Shown here piece by piece: positions 10,201 through 21,179 of a stretch of 64,000 nt of DNA. Below the pieces are notes generated by a model. It worked only from the letters and a program-made list of their open reading frames with translations. It was not told where the DNA came from and made no database searches. A program made the translations under genes and the position numbers. The stretch is taken from positions 24,864,001 to 24,928,000 of the forward strand of contig CM060733.1 of NCBI GenBank assembly GCA_030704615.1. Direction: 5' to 3'. The stretch's first letter is position 1. Every line of letters begins with the position of its first letter. The DNA is from Takakia lepidozioides. Taxonomy: Eukaryota; Streptophyta; Takakiopsida; Takakiales; Takakiaceae.

Positions 10201-11664
10201 TCACAGCCGTCACAGTCCCACAGGCCACTGGGCACAGCCTGTCACAGCCCCTCACAGCTCGTCACAGCCTCAAAGGCCTCAGGCATAGCCTGTCACAGCC
10301 CCCCTCACAGCCCGTCACAGCCCCAAAGGCCTCAGGCACGGCCTGTCACAGCCCCTCACAGCCCGTCACAGCCCCAAAGGCCATGGGCACGGCCTGTCAC
10401 AGCCCCTCACAGCCCGTCACAGCCTCAAAGGCCTCAGGCACGGCCTGTCACAGCCCCTCACAGCCCGTCACAGCCCCAAAGGCCTCAGGCATGGCCTGTC
10501 ACAGCCCCTCACAGCCCGTCACAGCCCCAAAGGCCTCAGGCACGGCCTGTCACAGCCCCTCACAGCCCGTCACAGCCTCAAAGGCCTCAGGCACGGCCTG
10601 TCACAGCCCCTCACAGCCCCAAAGGCCTCAGGCACGGCCTGTCACAGCCCCTCACAGCCCATCACAGCCCCAAAGGCCATGGGCACAGCCTGTCACAGCC
10701 CGTCACAGCCCCACAGGCCTCAGGGCACAGCCTGTCACAGCCCCGCACAGCCCGTCACAGCCCCAAAGGCCACTGGGCACAGCCTGACACAGCCTGACAC
10801 AGCCCGTCACAGCCCCACAGGGCATAGGGCACAGCCTGTCACAGCCCATCACAGCCCATCACAGCCTCAAAGGCCTCAGGCAAGGCCTGTCACAGCCCCT
10901 CACAGCCCATCACAGCCCCAAAGGCCATGGGCACAGCCTGTCACAGCCCGTCACAGCCCCACAGGCCTCAGGCACGGCCTGTCACAGCCCCTCACAGCCC
11001 GTCACAGCCCCAAAGGCCATGGGCACGGCCTGTCACAGCCCTCACAGCCCGTCACAGCCTCAAAGGCCTCAGGATCGGCCTGTCACAGCCCCTCACAGCC
11101 CGTCACAGCCCCAAAGGCCTCAGGCACGGCCTGTCACAGCCCCTCACAGCCCGTCACAGCCCCAAAGGCCATGGGCACGGCCTGTCACAGCCCCTCACAG
11201 CCCGTCACAGCCTCAAAGGCCTCAGGCACGGCCTGTCACAGCCCCTCACAGCCCGTCACAGCCCCAAAGCCATGGGCACGGCTGTCACAGCCCCTCACAG
11301 CCCGTCACAGCCTCAAAGGCCTCAGGCACGGCCTGTCACAGCCCCTCACAGCCCGTCACAGCCTCAAAGGCCTCAGGCACGGCCTGTCACAGCCCCTCAC
11401 AGCCCGTCACAGCCCCAAAGGCCTCAGACACGGCCTGTCACAGCCCTCGCAACCCCTCACAGCCGTCACAGCCCCAAAGGCCACTAGGCACAGCCTGTCA
11501 CAGCCTGACACAGCCCGTCACAGCCCCACAGGGCACAGGGCACAGCCTGTCACAGCCCATCACAGCCCATCACAGCCTCAAAGGCCTCAGGCACGGCCTG
11601 TCACAGCCCGTCACAGCCCGTCACAGCTCGCCACAGCCTGACACAGCCCGTCACAGCCCCACAC
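10201..11664 (-). repeat. 51-bp tandem array in the retrotransposon leader
   Basis: About 29 units of 51 bp, each with three or four roughly 10-bp subrepeats of the form (g/c)tcacagccc and a variable end (ccaaaggcctcagg or ccatggg). Because 51 is 17 codons, open frames run through the array on the plus strand with a 17-residue repeat. I regard these as artefacts of period, because the element is on the other strand. On the element strand the array is G-rich, with GGG runs about 7 nt apart. It sits between gag and the right LTR-like region. Confidence 0.95.
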
Positions 11665-13197
11665 ATGGCCGCTCTGGCAGTTTAGCCATTTCTCCAAGGG
11701 GTTTAGCCACGCCAAGCTAGGGTTTGTGTCTCTTGGACTCTAGGCTTCTTTCCACCGAGCTATGGTGGCTGTGAGGAAATCAGCAAGGTATCCTTGCTCT
11801 TTCGGCTCCCACACACCACCATAGTAGCCCTAAGCCATGAGGTGGTTGCCACAAACCAAGCCTTCTTTCTCACTTAGCCTCCCCAAACACGCCACTAAAC
11901 TCAATGGCAAACAACCAAGCCCTGCTGGTTCCCAGCCCTTGTGAGCACTCATTCAAGCACTCCCTCATTGGCCATAGCATCTGTCTTAGAGCCTATTCCA
12001 GCCCTCTACACCTGTTGCTTCAAGAGTTGCGCTCCCTTCAAGCTTGAAGTTGAAACCCCAACTCACATAGGCCCTACAAGTGTTGTTCTTTCACTCCAAG
12101 TGGAAACCAGCCCTAGACCTTCCGTTCTAGCTCTCTAAGGCTTGAAAACAAGAGCCTCAATGGGCTGAAGGCATGCTCCACACATGCCCCACTCTCACCA
12201 TAAGAGAATCAGCTCCTTTGCTTCATTTCTTGCACCCACAAACCTGATAATACAAGCTTCAGCAGGCTGAAAGCATGCTCTACATGCCCTACAGGGAAAC
12301 CAGCCCCTTCCTTCCTTTCTTGCACTCCCACATCTAAAAGTGCAAGCCTTCACCAGGCTGATAGCATGCTCCACACATACATTGCCCTCACATAAGGGAA
12401 GTCAGCCCTTCCCTCTTCCTTGCTTGCCCTCCAAGCTTGAAGATGGAAGCTTCAATGAGCTGAATACATGCTCCACACATGCAACCTCTTCACACAAGAG
12501 ATATCAGCCCCCTATCTTGGCTCCTTGGCTCCTTGATGCTCTCTAGACAAGACTAAGCACTCCATAGCCTTTGCCAAGCTCCTGAAACCCTAAGGCTTAC
12601 ATTTCCAGCCACAAGACACTTCTCTTGTGGTGCAAGAACTCTTCTTCCAAGCTCTGAAACCCTAGGTGCACATTCCATGGCCTTGCCGCACCTCTTAGCT
12701 CCTGTTCCAGCCCTGCTCTTGCCATGACAAGAGCCCTCTCAATGCTGAAGCTCGAGATTGAAACCCAATCTCACCATACTCCACAAAGTGCACTGATTTG
12801 CCCCAAGCAAAATCAGCCCTTTCGCTTGGTCTTGCAATCCTTCACACAATGAAAGCTCGCATTCCCAAGTCCAGTTCTCAGCTTTGCCACCAAAGCCACT
12901 ATAACCTGCTCTTGACTGGTCCTCTTCCCAATCGTGCTTGCTCATGCATGTACACAATCTGGAAACCATCAAGGTGCTCTGGAATTACCTGCAGCATGGT
13001 GCTTTCATCTCTGAAGCTGAAGATCGAATGCCAAGGTCTACCACCTCGTAACCCACATCGCCTCCGCTTCTAACAACTAAGAGCTCCACGGTGCTCCTTG
13101 CATAACAACTTGGTTTCTCTCATTCTCAAGCAAAAACCACAAGTGCTACAACTAACTCGTATCTGGCACTCACAGATACGAGCTGATCTTTCTCGAG
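11665..13197 (-). other. Probable LTR body / 5' leader of the gypsy element
   Basis: No coding capacity is recognised. The sequence is pyrimidine-rich on the plus strand and adjoins the LTR terminus at 13198. It is the likeliest place for the rest of the 5' LTR and the primer-binding site, but no tRNA-complementary site was identified with confidence. Confidence 0.4.
12120..12500. repeat. Imperfect 91-102-bp tandem repeats
   Basis: The phrase gcatgctccacacatg or close variants recurs at 12171, 12273, 12364 and 12466 (spacing 102, 91, 102), each after a gctga word and followed by a cagcccctt-like segment. About four diverged units lie inside the presumed LTR or leader. Confidence 0.6.
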
Positions 13198-13524
13198 TGA
13201 TAAAGAAGAAGAATACAAGCACAAGCTCATGCGAGCTCACAAAGCTGAAGCATAAACTCATGCATATATAACCTCATCACTCAAATACAAGTCAAGCCAA
13301 GTGCACCCCACGCCATGGGGAATCCACACTACGGCGCCATAGCTAGGCGCGGTGAGGCTCAACTCGAGAAAGATGAGCCTCCCGCGCTTGCCGTGAAGAT
13401 AACCACTCCAGGGCCTAAATCTGCCTTGACCCCTGGATTGACACTTGGGCCAATCCCAAATGTCAATATGTAAAAGATAGCTATTTCCTAGCTAGTTTCA
13501 CACTGGTGGTAAAATAACTTGACA
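13198..13524 (-). repeat. Putative LTR terminus, right copy (5' LTR of minus-strand element)
   Basis: Near-perfect partner of 1838-2156. On the minus strand it starts TGTCAAGTTATTTTACC at 13524. The copies differ by an 8-bp indel and about two base changes, which suggests recent insertion if they are LTRs of one copy. Confidence 0.7.
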
Positions 13525-13767
13525 CATGCTTCCACACACATAAGACTTCCTCGTTACAATCCTTGCAAGATCTTGTGACTCAAGAGCTTTCTTCTCAAGC
13601 TCTCCAACTCCTTGGTGCATGCAATACTCGAGCACCTTTCCTTGCAACCCCTTGCAAGCTTTGTGATACAAGAGCTAAATTCTCCTAGCTCTCAACCTCT
13701 TTAAAATACAAGTGCAAAACTAATCCTTACACTCTGCACTCACAAGCATAAGGTCATCTTCTTGTAG

Positions 13768-14188
13768 TGATAAGAGATGAGAAATGAGAGAAGTAGAAGA
13801 CAATGAAAGCTCTCAAAGCATGAAGCAATCACATGAAGAACAAACCCTAGTCCTTCCAAGTGAAATCCACTCTATCACATAAACTAAGTCAAGCCAAGGG
13901 CACCTTTGCTAAAGGAATCCACCCTACAAAGCCCTCAACACACTCCCTCTCAATACCTAGAGCTATGGAGGTGAGAGAAGCTCATGGAGGCTCAACTACA
14001 AGAAGATGAGCCTCCTCAACACTCACAAGGGGAAAACCTATCTCCATGTCTCAAGTGAGGCTCGATACCTCACTTGGCATGTGAGACCAAATGAAGTCCC
14101 AACACACAAAATATAAATATAAATATCTAAAATGTCATAGTTAACTAGAAGTAGGTAATTCTAGATAACCATGACTAAAACCATGACA
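13768..14188. repeat. Diverged LTR-like terminus, related to 13198-13524
   Basis: Starts tgataagagatgag and ends with taaaaccatgaca, paralleling tgataaagaagaag and ataacttgaca of the neighbouring copy. Shared words include aagtcaagccaag, ggaatccac and aagatgagcctcc. It is probably an LTR end of a related element, and it directly abuts the truncated chromovirus at 14189. The 240 bp before it (13525-13767) also resemble 12960-13197. Confidence 0.5.
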
Positions 14189-14335
14189 CGACGCTCGAAT
14201 GGATTATGCCTTTATTGCGGAGAAAATGATCACATGACATTAAACTGCCCCAACAATAGAAGATTCAAAGCTCGGGGCACCACTCAAGTGTTCGATACGA
14301 GGAGGTCGGAAAACGAAGATGTCCAGTCACAGTAG
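14183..14335 (+). pseudogene. Chromovirus gag C-terminal fragment (CCHC knuckle)
   Basis: A short frame with CLYCGENDHMTLNC, a perfect CX2CX4HX4C knuckle, followed by a basic tail and a stop just before pol. The upstream capsid part of gag and the 5' LTR are missing: the element is cut off at about 14189, where the LTR-like terminus of another element adjoins. Confidence 0.75.
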
Positions 14336-14340
14336 GGACC

Positions 14341-17300
14341 ATGCGGCTGGACACCCCAAATTCCTCACAAAAAAAAAATCTTTTTCTACCTCCAGACCCT
14401 GTATCTTGTTTCACAGTTCCAGTAAAGATCAGAATGCAAAATCGAGATATCTGCGTAGAAGCACTTTTGGACTCGGGCGCTTCAACGTGTTTTATTGACA
14501 AAGACTTTGCGAAGCAACACAATTTAACACTCGTAAGAAAGAAATTCTCGGCCCCTGTTGAAGTTATCGATGGACGACCGTTAGCATCAGGAAATGTTGA
14601 CCATGAAACTCGACCCCTTGAAGTGAAGCTTAAAAATCAAGCATCACAGATTGTTTTCAATGTCATCCAATCTCCAACGAATCATGTGATCCTTAAACGT
14701 CCCTGGTTTGTACTTCATAATCCTGACATCGACTGGCAATCACGAAAAATTTCGGCAAGACAAAAATGTAAAAGTACCAAAGGTATCCAACCCCTGTTTC
14801 TTGGAGCTAGAGCCTTCATGAGAGCTACCAAAAAGAAGGCGGCATTTGCACTTTATGCGACTCCGATCAAGACCACAACAGACAAAGGTACTTCAACATT
14901 ACCCGCTCAATATCAAGATTTCAAAGATGTATTCGAGAAGAAAAATGCAGACATATTGCCAGAACATCGACCTTATGACTGTGCAATTGAGTTACAAGAA
15001 GGAGCCCAACCATCATTCGGCCCAATCTATAACGTATCCCAGACGGAGTTGGCTGCATTACGCGAATACATTGATGAAAATTTGTCAAAGCACTTCATCC
15101 GACATTCCAAATCACCCGCGGGGGCGCCTATCTTGTTTGTGAAAAAGAAGGGCGGATCATTACGCATGTGTATCGACTATCGCGGTCTCAACAAAGTCAC
15201 AATCAAGAATCGTTATCCATTGCCGCTGATTTCTGGGCTTCTCGACCAGTTGGTACGAGCGAAGATTTTCACCAAAATCGACTTGAGAGGAGCTTATAAC
15301 CTTGTACGGATAAAAGAAGGAGACGAATGGAAAACAACTTTTCGAAGTCTTACAAATGCTCCAGCAATTTTCCAACATATGATGAATGACATCTTTTGAG
15401 AATTTTTAGATGACTTTGTAATCATCTATTTGGACGACATTTATATATTTTCACATAACGAAGAAGAACATGGTTGTCATGTACGCCTTGTCCTTGATAA
15501 ATTAAGAGAAAGCAGACTATATGTCAAGTTGGAGAAATGTTTTTTCCATCAATCCGAAGTCGAATTTATGGGCTACATTATTTCCGACAAATGCGTCTTT
15601 ATGGATTAGAAGAAAATACAAACCATCATCGAGTGGATTAAACCAACTTCGGTCCGAGATGTACAATGTTTTTTGGGTTTTGCAAATTTCTATAGAATCT
15701 TCATCAATGACTACTCCAAAATTGCTGCATCATTGACACGACTCACAAGGAAGGACAAATTTGTATAGGACGATAAGGCTGACCAGACATTTAAAAGGCT
15801 GAAGCAGACATTTATAATGGCTCCAATACTGGTACATGCAGACTCATCTAAACCATTCTTCTTATAAGCAGATGCATCGGACTTTGCACTTGGCGCGGTA
15901 CTCTCACAATACGGTACAGATGGCCGACTCCACCCTATTGGTTTTCGTTCTCGCAAATTTTCCGCTGCGAAGATCAATTATAAAATCCATGACAAAGAAC
16001 TTCTAGCGATTATCGATGTTTTTGATGAGTGGCGTCATCTATTGGAGGGAGCTAAACATCAGGTCACTGTCTATACCGATCACAAAAACCTCGAATATTT
16101 TATGAGTGCTCGTGTTTTGAATCGACGTCAAGCGAGACGGAGTATGTCACTAGCAAGGTTTGATTTTGTTATTACCTACCGTCCTGGACATCTTCAAGGA
16201 AAACCAAATGCTCTTTTTCGACGATCGTATCTTGTGCCAAAAGAAGGGGATGCAGCTTTTGACCAACAGAAATCCATCATCTTGAAACCAGCAAATCTCC
16301 AATTGAATATGCTATCCATGTCCACCTATGACGATGCCGAGATCATAAAGGAGATTCAGGAAGCACTGAAGAGCGACCAATTCACTATGATACTACGAAA
16401 TCAACTAAATCGATCTCGAGACAACCCACATGTTACAAACGACTTCGAGTTCAAAGATGACTTATTTTATTTTAAGGGACTTCTCTATGTATCTCTAGGA
16501 CCTACACGACTTCGAATTCTTTAAACATGTCATGATCTTCCGGCTGCAGAACATTTCGGCTTCAACAAAATAATAGAATTGATATTCAGGGACTATTGGT
16601 GGCCGCAGATGTGGAAACTCGTGAAAGAATTTATAAAATCTTGCAACACGTGTGCTAGAGCGAAGGGACCACGACATCGACCTTACGGCCTTCTTCAACC
16701 ATTACCCATTCCCAAGGGTCCATGGTTGTCCGTGTCTATGGACTTTATTACGGACCTTCCAATCTCCAAGACCACTTATTCAATCCTTGTTATTGTAGAT
16801 CGTTTTATGAAGATGGCACTGGCGACGAAACTGCAAGATTCTTCCTCAATAATATCTACCGCATTCATGGACTCCCGAAGGACATCGTATCTGATCGAGG
16901 ACCACAATTCATATCAAATTTCTGGAGGGGATTATTTCACATATTGGATACTAAGATCAACATTTCTACAGCTAATCATCCACAGACTGATGGTCAAACC
17001 GAACGTGTAAACCAGATTTTGGAGTAGTATCTTCGCTATACGATAAATTATCACCAAGATAATTAGACGGACCTTCTGTCATTGGCTGAGTTTGCCTACA
17101 ACAATACAATACTTTCTTCGACCAAACAAACTCCATTTTTCTCCAATTATGGTCATCATCCTCGAGCAAACCCTTTCCACATGAAGACTGTTGGAAGCCC
17201 TGCTGAAGAAAACTTTGCTACTCATCTGGCTACGATTCACAATGAGCTTACATCTCACCTCGTAGAAGCTCAAAAACAATACAAGGAGTATGCAGATCAA

Positions 17301-17770
17301 CGTCGCCAACTCCAACCCCAGTTCAAGGTCGGAGATCGTGTGTGGCTTCTTCGACGAGACATACAAACCTCGCGACCATCAAGGAAGTTGGATTATCAAC
17401 GCCTGGGACCATTCAAAATTATTCGACAAATAAATCCGGTCAGTTTTCGGCTTGAATTCCCACGAAGTATGCGCATCCATCCAGTCTTTCATGTTTCATT
17501 ATTGGAGTTGTATCATCCATCGAATATTCCAGGGAGAGTCTCCGTACCACCTCCACCAGTCGAAGTCAATCAGAAAATTGAGTATGAAGTCGACGAAGTC
17601 CTAGACTCTCGTATCAAGTATAAACGTCTTGAGTATTTCGTACATTGAAAATGCTACGACATCAGCGAACGAACGTGGGAACCTTCATCCAACCTCACCA
17701 ATGCATATGACAAAGTCCAAGAGTTTCATCAACGATATCTAGCTAAGCCCCGAGTTACACGTCAATAAGA
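14341..17770 (+). pseudogene. Chromovirus pol: protease, RT, RNase H, integrase, chromodomain
   Basis: The protease has [15 protein letters not shown] has [27 protein letters not shown] and the YLDDIYIFS active site (about 15429). RNase H has ADASDFALGAVLSQ and VYTDHKNLEYFM. Integrase has CNTCARAK, the D,D,E positions within VSMDFITDLP, DIVSDRGPQF and HPQTDGQTERV, and a GDRVWLLRRD-type C-terminus. A chromodomain closes the protein (EYEVDEVLDSRIKYKRLEYFVH then KCYDISERTWEP, split by a stop). In-frame stops lie at 15397, 15607, 15766, 15865, 16522, 17025, 17064 and 17646. One frameshift falls near 16825. Most of the stops can be read as C-to-T or G-to-A changes of the usual residue. Confidence 0.9.
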
Positions 17771-17914
17771 CGTCAAAACGATAATGTCAGCCAAGTTAGC
17801 TTCAAGGTGAAGATTTCACATTCAATGTACCTGATACACGCTAAGGAGGGATGAGCACCACACATCAGTATATATAGCTACACTTCTAGCACTCTTGTAT
17901 CTTGTATTGGCAGT

Positions 17915-18364
17915 ATGGAGTCACAGGAACCAGATACATTGGAGTTGTCGCTTACCCAGCTACCAGATCAGCCATTCCGACTCTCACGACCTTCAACATC
18001 ACGCCGACGCTCTCGAGACGATGGGCCAGCAATGCGACGTGTACTTCCTCGTCTGAACCCCGTATGACGGCAAGTAGAGCCTACTCGAAGTCTGATAATT
18101 CTGTTGGAGGTTGAGGTTTCGGACCCAGATGGCAACGAAATCATGTTTGAAGGCAGCTTCGAAAATCAGAATGCTCAAATCACTACGTGGTCCCAAGTTC
18201 AAGGTGTTGGACACTATCGATGGTTGCAGGGACCTATAAATCATTTGAATCAAGAACGAAGAGCCGAATACTTTCCAAGTACCGTTCGTCGGATTTTGGA
18301 CTTGCTTAGAGTTGGAGAAAATCCAAAATCCGATTTTACCGCTCCTCGAGGAACTCGGCGCTAG
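17915..18364 (+). pseudogene. Extra ORF between chromovirus pol and 3' LTR
   Basis: An ATG-started frame of about 149 codons with one TGA at 18065-18067. It has an Arg/Ser-rich N-terminal part (RPSTSRRRSRDD) and a mixed C-terminal part containing FPSTVRRILDLLRVGENP, and it ends just before the polypurine tract. The sequence tatatata occurs 40 bp upstream (17872-17879). I do not recognise the family. It could be an accessory protein or a displaced gag N-terminus. Confidence 0.45.
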
Positions 18365-18373
18365 AGGAGGGGG

Positions 18374-18990
18374 TGATATCATGGACATAGCCCAGAAAAA
18401 CTTACTAGGAGTAAATATCAGAAGTTACCAAGTTACCGAAAATTACCATGACTTATCGTGATTTACTATGATTTACCATTACTTATCAAGTTACCGGGAG
18501 TTTATCAAATTACCAAGAGTAACTTGGGAAACTACTCAGGAAGCTTCATTTGGAGGAAACTTCTCCATCAAGATACCTCATTTGTTTAAGGAAGATTCTC
18601 CATCAAAAAACCTTTGTTTAATCTTAGAAACTTCTCCAGCAAGCAACCTCCATAGGGGAAGCTTCTTAGGGAAGCTTCTTAGTAGCCAGTATATATAGGA
18701 GGCGAGACTGGATAGTCTTCAGTCTCGCCAACACCAGTTCAAGCTACTCTTGTTTCTAGTTCCCAGTACCCTAGCCCAGTTTCTAGTATCTGGTACTCCA
18801 GTCCAGTTTCAAGCATTCCAGTATTCAAGTCGTGTTCTAATATCTTGTACTCTTGTTCATTGTTATAAAGATCGTCTTGATTCATATTTACTCATCGTGC
18901 ATTCGGCCACGCCGACCTTGACTTCTTGTCTAGCCTTGTACCTCTAGTCTTATCTCTTGTTTGTTGTCAGTCATGTTCTCATCCTTAACA
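18374..18990 (+). repeat. 3' LTR of the chromovirus
   Basis: A 617-bp segment starting TGATATC directly after a polypurine tract and ending TTAACA. A second, broken copy of the same LTR lies at 34961-35580. It contains a TATA-like sequence and the expected U3-R-like CT-rich region downstream of it. Confidence 0.8.
18689..18699 (+). promoter_or_regulatory. TATA-like box in the LTR
   Basis: The sequence agtatatatag lies in the middle of the LTR and is followed within about 30 bp by cgagactggatagtcttcag. The inverted LTR copy at 35.3 kb keeps it as tatatatag. Position and conservation suit an RNA polymerase II promoter of the LTR. Confidence 0.5.
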
Positions 18991-19268
18991 CCTAGGATCA
19001 TGGTATGTCCCACATAGGAATACTTATATCAGCTGATAGTCCATCCCCGAAAGGGGGCAGTAGCCGCAAGATGGTTCCGCCTCCATGCAAGCGTCTCCTC
19101 CTCTCATTGTTGAACAAGGTTATCGTATCTTGCCTCCCACTCATGTATGGATGGGGTGTTCTTCAATATGAAATCATGCGCTTGCTCAATAACCAAGGTC
19201 GACAATTTTACCCTCTTCGATTTTTTGGGCAAAACGATGTCATTGGTTCGTGCATCCTCCTCTTCCTT
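18991..19268. other. Short spacer with a SINE-like fragment
   Basis: Contains ggggcagtagccgcaag near 19055, a string that also occurs in the tRNA-like SINE at 46.6 kb, so a short SINE fragment is likely. Nothing else is recognised. Confidence 0.35.
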
Positions 19269-20580
19269 TTACATCCGAGGGGCTTCCTCATCCACCCTTG
19301 CCATGTACTCCATACAATAGAACATATCTTCTTGCAATATATACCCCTCCGCCATACTACCCTCCGGGTGCGCCATTTGTCTTACAAATGCTTTCAAAGT
19401 CTTCATGTAACGCTCAAGGAAGTACATCCACCGAGAATGAACAGGGTCGGCAATCAAAACCTCTTCCACTAAGTGCACTACCAAGTGCACTTGGATGTCA
19501 AAGAAGGAGGGAGGAAGGTTCATCTCCAACATACACATTACCTCCGCCGCGTCCTTCTTCATGCGTGGAAAATCCGCTTCCTCTGTCGCGTACCTCACTT
19601 TGGTAAGCTCCCCTTCACGTCATAATTACTCGCTTTGATGCGCGCGCCTAACTCCCAAACTGGCCGTCGGGCCAACTCGGAGCTTCGGCTGCTCACCGAG
19701 ACATAACGGTCCCATTTTGCTCCTCCACAAGACCCTCGCTCACTTTGGGCCTAGTGGAAATTCCCTTTGGTTGTTGGCAGTCCGGAACAGCTCCCCACAC
19801 CTTGGTCGCTTTCCGGCTCGCATGCTTACTCACTAGTTTTTGGTCACCAACGGGCTTGCACCGTTCTCGGGGTTACTACTCCCTATATATACTTCTGTGA
19901 CTGTCCGCGAGAGTTTCACAAACAACACCGTCCTTTTATGGCGAACCACCACGAAGACCCTTGACTCCCGGTGATGAGTCGCGGTGAGTCTTGGCCCACC
20001 CCAATGGACCGTGATGAGTCCCAAGACTCCCCACAACTCCCACCACAAGGTCTCCGCCCCATGGTGAGTCTTATGCCACCCCCACTAAGACCCACTAAGC
20101 TACCACCACCCCTCGTGAAACCACCCCCACTGCAACCCGGTGTGCGGGGCTCTACCTAGTGAGCGCCTCCGCCTCCTTGAGTGCCTTGGGTACTCAAGGG
20201 TGCTTCAGCCCCCGTACCTATTGTTGCCACTGCCCCCACCATAGGGGCAGCCCCTCTTGTGTCCCGACCCCCTGCCCTCAAGGCAAAAAGCCGCGACATC
20301 CTCCGACTCTTTGGAGCAAATCCACCGGAACAAACCTCCCAATCTGTAGATTGTCTTGCGGACCTCGGGCGTCAATGTCCCACGTACTACAATGGGCAAG
20401 ATGTCTTGCAAAATATTGTGGTAGTCATGAGACTTCAAACCATGGACCCCGTCTTCGTTGAACTTCATACGGAGGGATGACCCATAATTAGTTGGTGTTT
20501 GTACAACACCTATGGTGGCTATCACATTCTTGTATTCCTCCTTTGTCCATTGCCAAGTGACCCTCTTGCACAATACAGGT
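19269..20580 (-). pseudogene. CACTA transposon transposase tail (DUF4218)
   Basis: Two blocks of the DUF4218 domain that follows the Tnp2 transposase in plant CACTA elements. The first (20573-20270) has GLKSHDYHNILQDILPIVVRG and RLGGLFRWICSKESEDV. The second (19598-19269) has MCMLEMNLPPSFFDIQVHL, then VHSRWMYFLERYMKTLK and a PEGSMAEGY motif. In intact elements the blocks are nearly adjacent; here about 650 bp of G-rich sequence (19600-20270) separates them, an intron or an insertion. No complete transposase or matched terminal repeats were found. Confidence 0.85.
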
Positions 20581-20922
20581 TGAATTGCAGCCTCAGATTA
20601 TAAAGATATGCATCATGCAAGATATCATGGGCACTCCTCTTTAAGGCCAAAACAGTACCTAGCTTAATAATCCACAGGCAATGCTGTCAAAGATTCAAGA
20701 CAAGGTAAGGTCCAGATGTTGGGCTTCAAGAGACAAGCCTGCCAGGTCGAAGTGCTCCATCAAAGGCAGCAAAACATAAGTCAAAAGTAAGCATCAGCAT
20801 GCCAAACCAAGAGCAAGCGGGCCGAAATCGAGGCTGCAGGCAGCAGCCAAGTCAAGATGTCATACACAATAGGTTCCATTTGCCCACATCCGTATCTGCA
20901 AGCTCAAGAGAATTCAAAGCAA
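20581..20922. other. Non-coding flank of the first foldback copy
   Basis: No gene is seen. The last 20 bp (agctcaagagaattcaaagc) match the sequence before the foldback at 43121, so this stretch belongs at least partly to the F2-like repeat family. Confidence 0.4.
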
Positions 20923-21015
20923 GTAGGGATCCTCACCTGGTCCCATCACAAGCCCCCACAAAAACCAACAGGTTAGTGAGGATTGTGGAACCCCAGGTGA
21001 ATAACAGACCCCTAC
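20923..21015 (+). repeat. Conserved about 90-nt foldback, copy 1
   Basis: The most diverged of six copies. The outer stem is GTAGGG/CCCTAC and the second stem CACCTGG/CCAGGTG. The apical part contains AACC/GGTT and the conserved word gttagtgaggat. The outer stem differs from all other copies on both sides yet still pairs. It is followed by acttgtcatcgatgtcaa, matching the flank of the other copies. Confidence 0.8.
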
Positions 21016-21179
21016 ACTTGTCATCGATGTCAACTAAGAACCTCAAAAGCAAGAGAGAAAGACATAAAACAAAATGAACCCTAATCACAAAAAGTCCATT
21101 AGTAGGATGAAAAAACAGTAAATAACATCCAAAATATCGGTTTTACATCCTAATAGGTAATTCAACATCCCAAAAATGC

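Larger units (their letters stand above)
1838..13524 (-). mobile_element. Ty3/gypsy LTR retrotransposon with DNA methyltransferase and PHD finger
   Basis: Element on the minus strand, limited by the near-identical segments 1838-2156 and 13198-13524. Domain order 5' to 3': long leader with a 51-bp tandem array (10201-11664), gag with two CCHC knuckles, aspartic protease, C5-cytosine methyltransferase, RT with YIDD, RNase H, HHCC/DDE integrase and a C-terminal PHD finger. RT before integrase is the Ty3/gypsy order. The coding region is broken by several frameshifts (near 6000, 5130, 3885, 3708 and 2983) and a stop at 5739, but every domain is recognisable. Methyltransferase-bearing gypsy elements are known from charophyte algae (de Mendoza and colleagues, 2018). 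The exact LTR limits and the primer-binding site were not resolved. Confidence 0.85.
14189..18990 (+). mobile_element. 5'-truncated Ty3/gypsy chromovirus, fungal/moss (Tcn1-like) type
   Basis: Contains the end of gag, protease, RT, RNase H, integrase, a chromodomain, an extra short ORF, a polypurine tract (agaggaggggg, ending 18373) and one LTR, 18374-18990. Pol reads like basidiomycete and moss Tcn1-type elements, for example the RRSYLVPKEGDAAFDQQKS stretch after RNase H. Related elements shared between fungi and mosses or lycophytes have been described by Novikova, Blinov and colleagues. It is less GC-rich than the neighbouring methyltransferase element and is killed mainly by nonsense changes. 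Confidence 0.8.

Noticed and set aside
10383-11720. Long plus-strand open frames with 17-residue repeats (CHSPSQPVTAPKAS type)
   Set aside because: They exist in three overlapping frames only because the 51-bp unit is a multiple of three; the array lies in the leader of a minus-strand element.
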